5,736 nt of DNA from Spirochaetales bacterium (lineage in GTDB: Bacteria; Spirochaetota; Spirochaetia; ARS1246), in NCBI GenBank assembly GCA_018644745.1, contig JABGPX010000328.1:1-5736 (forward strand), written 5' to 3'. Positions 5,347-5,736 of this stretch are shown piece after piece. The notes under the pieces were generated by a model. It ran no database searches. It was not told the DNA's origin and worked only from the letters and a program-made list of their open reading frames with translations. A program made the translations under genes and the position numbers. Position 1 is the first letter of the stretch, and the number at the start of each line of letters is the position of its first letter.

Positions 5347-5736
5347 ATGGCAAAAAGGGTTCTGATTTGTCACTACAGAGTGGGGCGCACCGATGGTGTT
5401 TCCCTTGAAATTGACAAGCGCGCACATATTCTAAGAGAAATGCGGTGGGAGGTTTCGCTCCTTGCCGGTCCGGGTAGCGACGGAGCCGATTTTGTTATTC
5501 CAGAACTTGATTTTGACAGAAGCCGCGCGAGGAAAATCGCGGTAAATGCATTCGGCTCATTAACAGACTATGAAAATGGACAATTGCTTATTGACGAAAT
5601 CCATTCTCTTTCCGGCATAATCGAAGAAAAACTAAGTTTAATAGTAAATAACATAAAGCCCGATTTTGTCCTCATTCATAATATTTTTTCTCACGGGAGA
5701 CACATTGCAAGTGCCCAAGCATTTTACAATGTACTC
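5347..5736 (+). CDS. Partial GT-B glycosyltransferase (GT4-like N-terminal domain)
   Basis: ATG 5347 opens a frame of 130 codons that runs off the right edge without a stop. The first strand, KRVLICHYRVGRTDGVSLEID (residues 3-23), is the typical N-terminus of GT4-type glycosyltransferases: a beta strand followed by a loop with the Arg-x-Gly-x-Thr-Asp-Gly-Val-Ser pattern that faces the acceptor. WEVSLLAGPG (38-47) is the second strand, and a helix then leads to KPDFVLIHNIFSHG (about 106-119), the strand at the end of the first Rossmann fold. The C-terminal nucleotide-sugar domain with the E-x7-E motif lies outside the window. Sugar donor and acceptor are unknown; roles in surface polysaccharide or in solute/glycoside synthesis are both possible. 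The ribosome site is weak (TTGGA, six bases upstream). A TTGACA lies at 5284-5289 without a good partner -10 box. Confidence 0.82.
   Translation, partial: MAKRVLICHYRVGRTDGVSLEIDKRAHILREMRWEVSLLAGPGSDGADFVIPELDFDRSRARKIAVNAFGSLTDYENGQLLIDEIHSLSGIIEEKLSLIVNNIKPDFVLIHNIFSHGRHIASAQAFYNVL

Overview
The window comes from a diderm bacterium of moderate GC, probably anaerobic. The signs are an MtaA/CmuA-like member of the uroporphyrinogen decarboxylase (UroD) superfamily, a PocR-domain AraC regulator, a collagen-like lipoprotein and a run of HMA2-like heavy-metal-domain proteins. Spirochaetota, Desulfobacterota or a related group would fit, but nothing here fixes the taxonomy.

Left part (1-1112, minus strand): three tightly overlapping genes read toward the left edge. 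Each carries a Gly-Arg-[Met/Ile]-Arg motif near its N-terminus, and the first two add a preceding Pro (Pro-Gly-Arg-Met-Arg). The third gene is cut by the window edge; only its first 45 codons are present, and they hold the same motif. Such small proteins commonly precede a P1B-type metal-transporting ATPase, and the motif resembles one described for ferrosome (Fez) ATPases. The operon is therefore probably a metal-transport or iron-storage module whose ATPase lies beyond the left edge.

Middle-left (1192-1885): on the minus strand lies a decayed, or possibly recoded, gene for a small lipoprotein with a short collagen-like Gly-X-Y run. A strong ribosome site leads to ATG followed at once by TAG. 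The signal peptide, lipobox Cys and Gly-X-Y repeats are then intact. A 7-C tract shifts the frame, and another in-frame TAG follows. The rest of this stretch, 1640-1885, holds the upstream region of that gene and a good sigma70-type promoter for the next one.

Centre (1886-4236): a UroD-superfamily protein with the His/Cys/Cys zinc ligands of corrinoid-linked methyltransferases (plus strand) converges on an AraC-type regulator with an N-terminal PocR sensor domain (minus strand). The 29 bp between them contain no obvious terminator hairpin. PocR-type regulators often control corrinoid or one-carbon metabolism, so the two probably work together, although no shared operator was seen.

Right part (4237-5736): a control region with a perfect 12-bp palindrome precedes a small histidine kinase that has only the phosphoacceptor and ATPase domains, with no sensor and no response regulator nearby. 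After 118 bp without a clear terminator, the window ends inside a GT-B (GT4-like) glycosyltransferase gene. These last two genes show no clear functional link to the rest.
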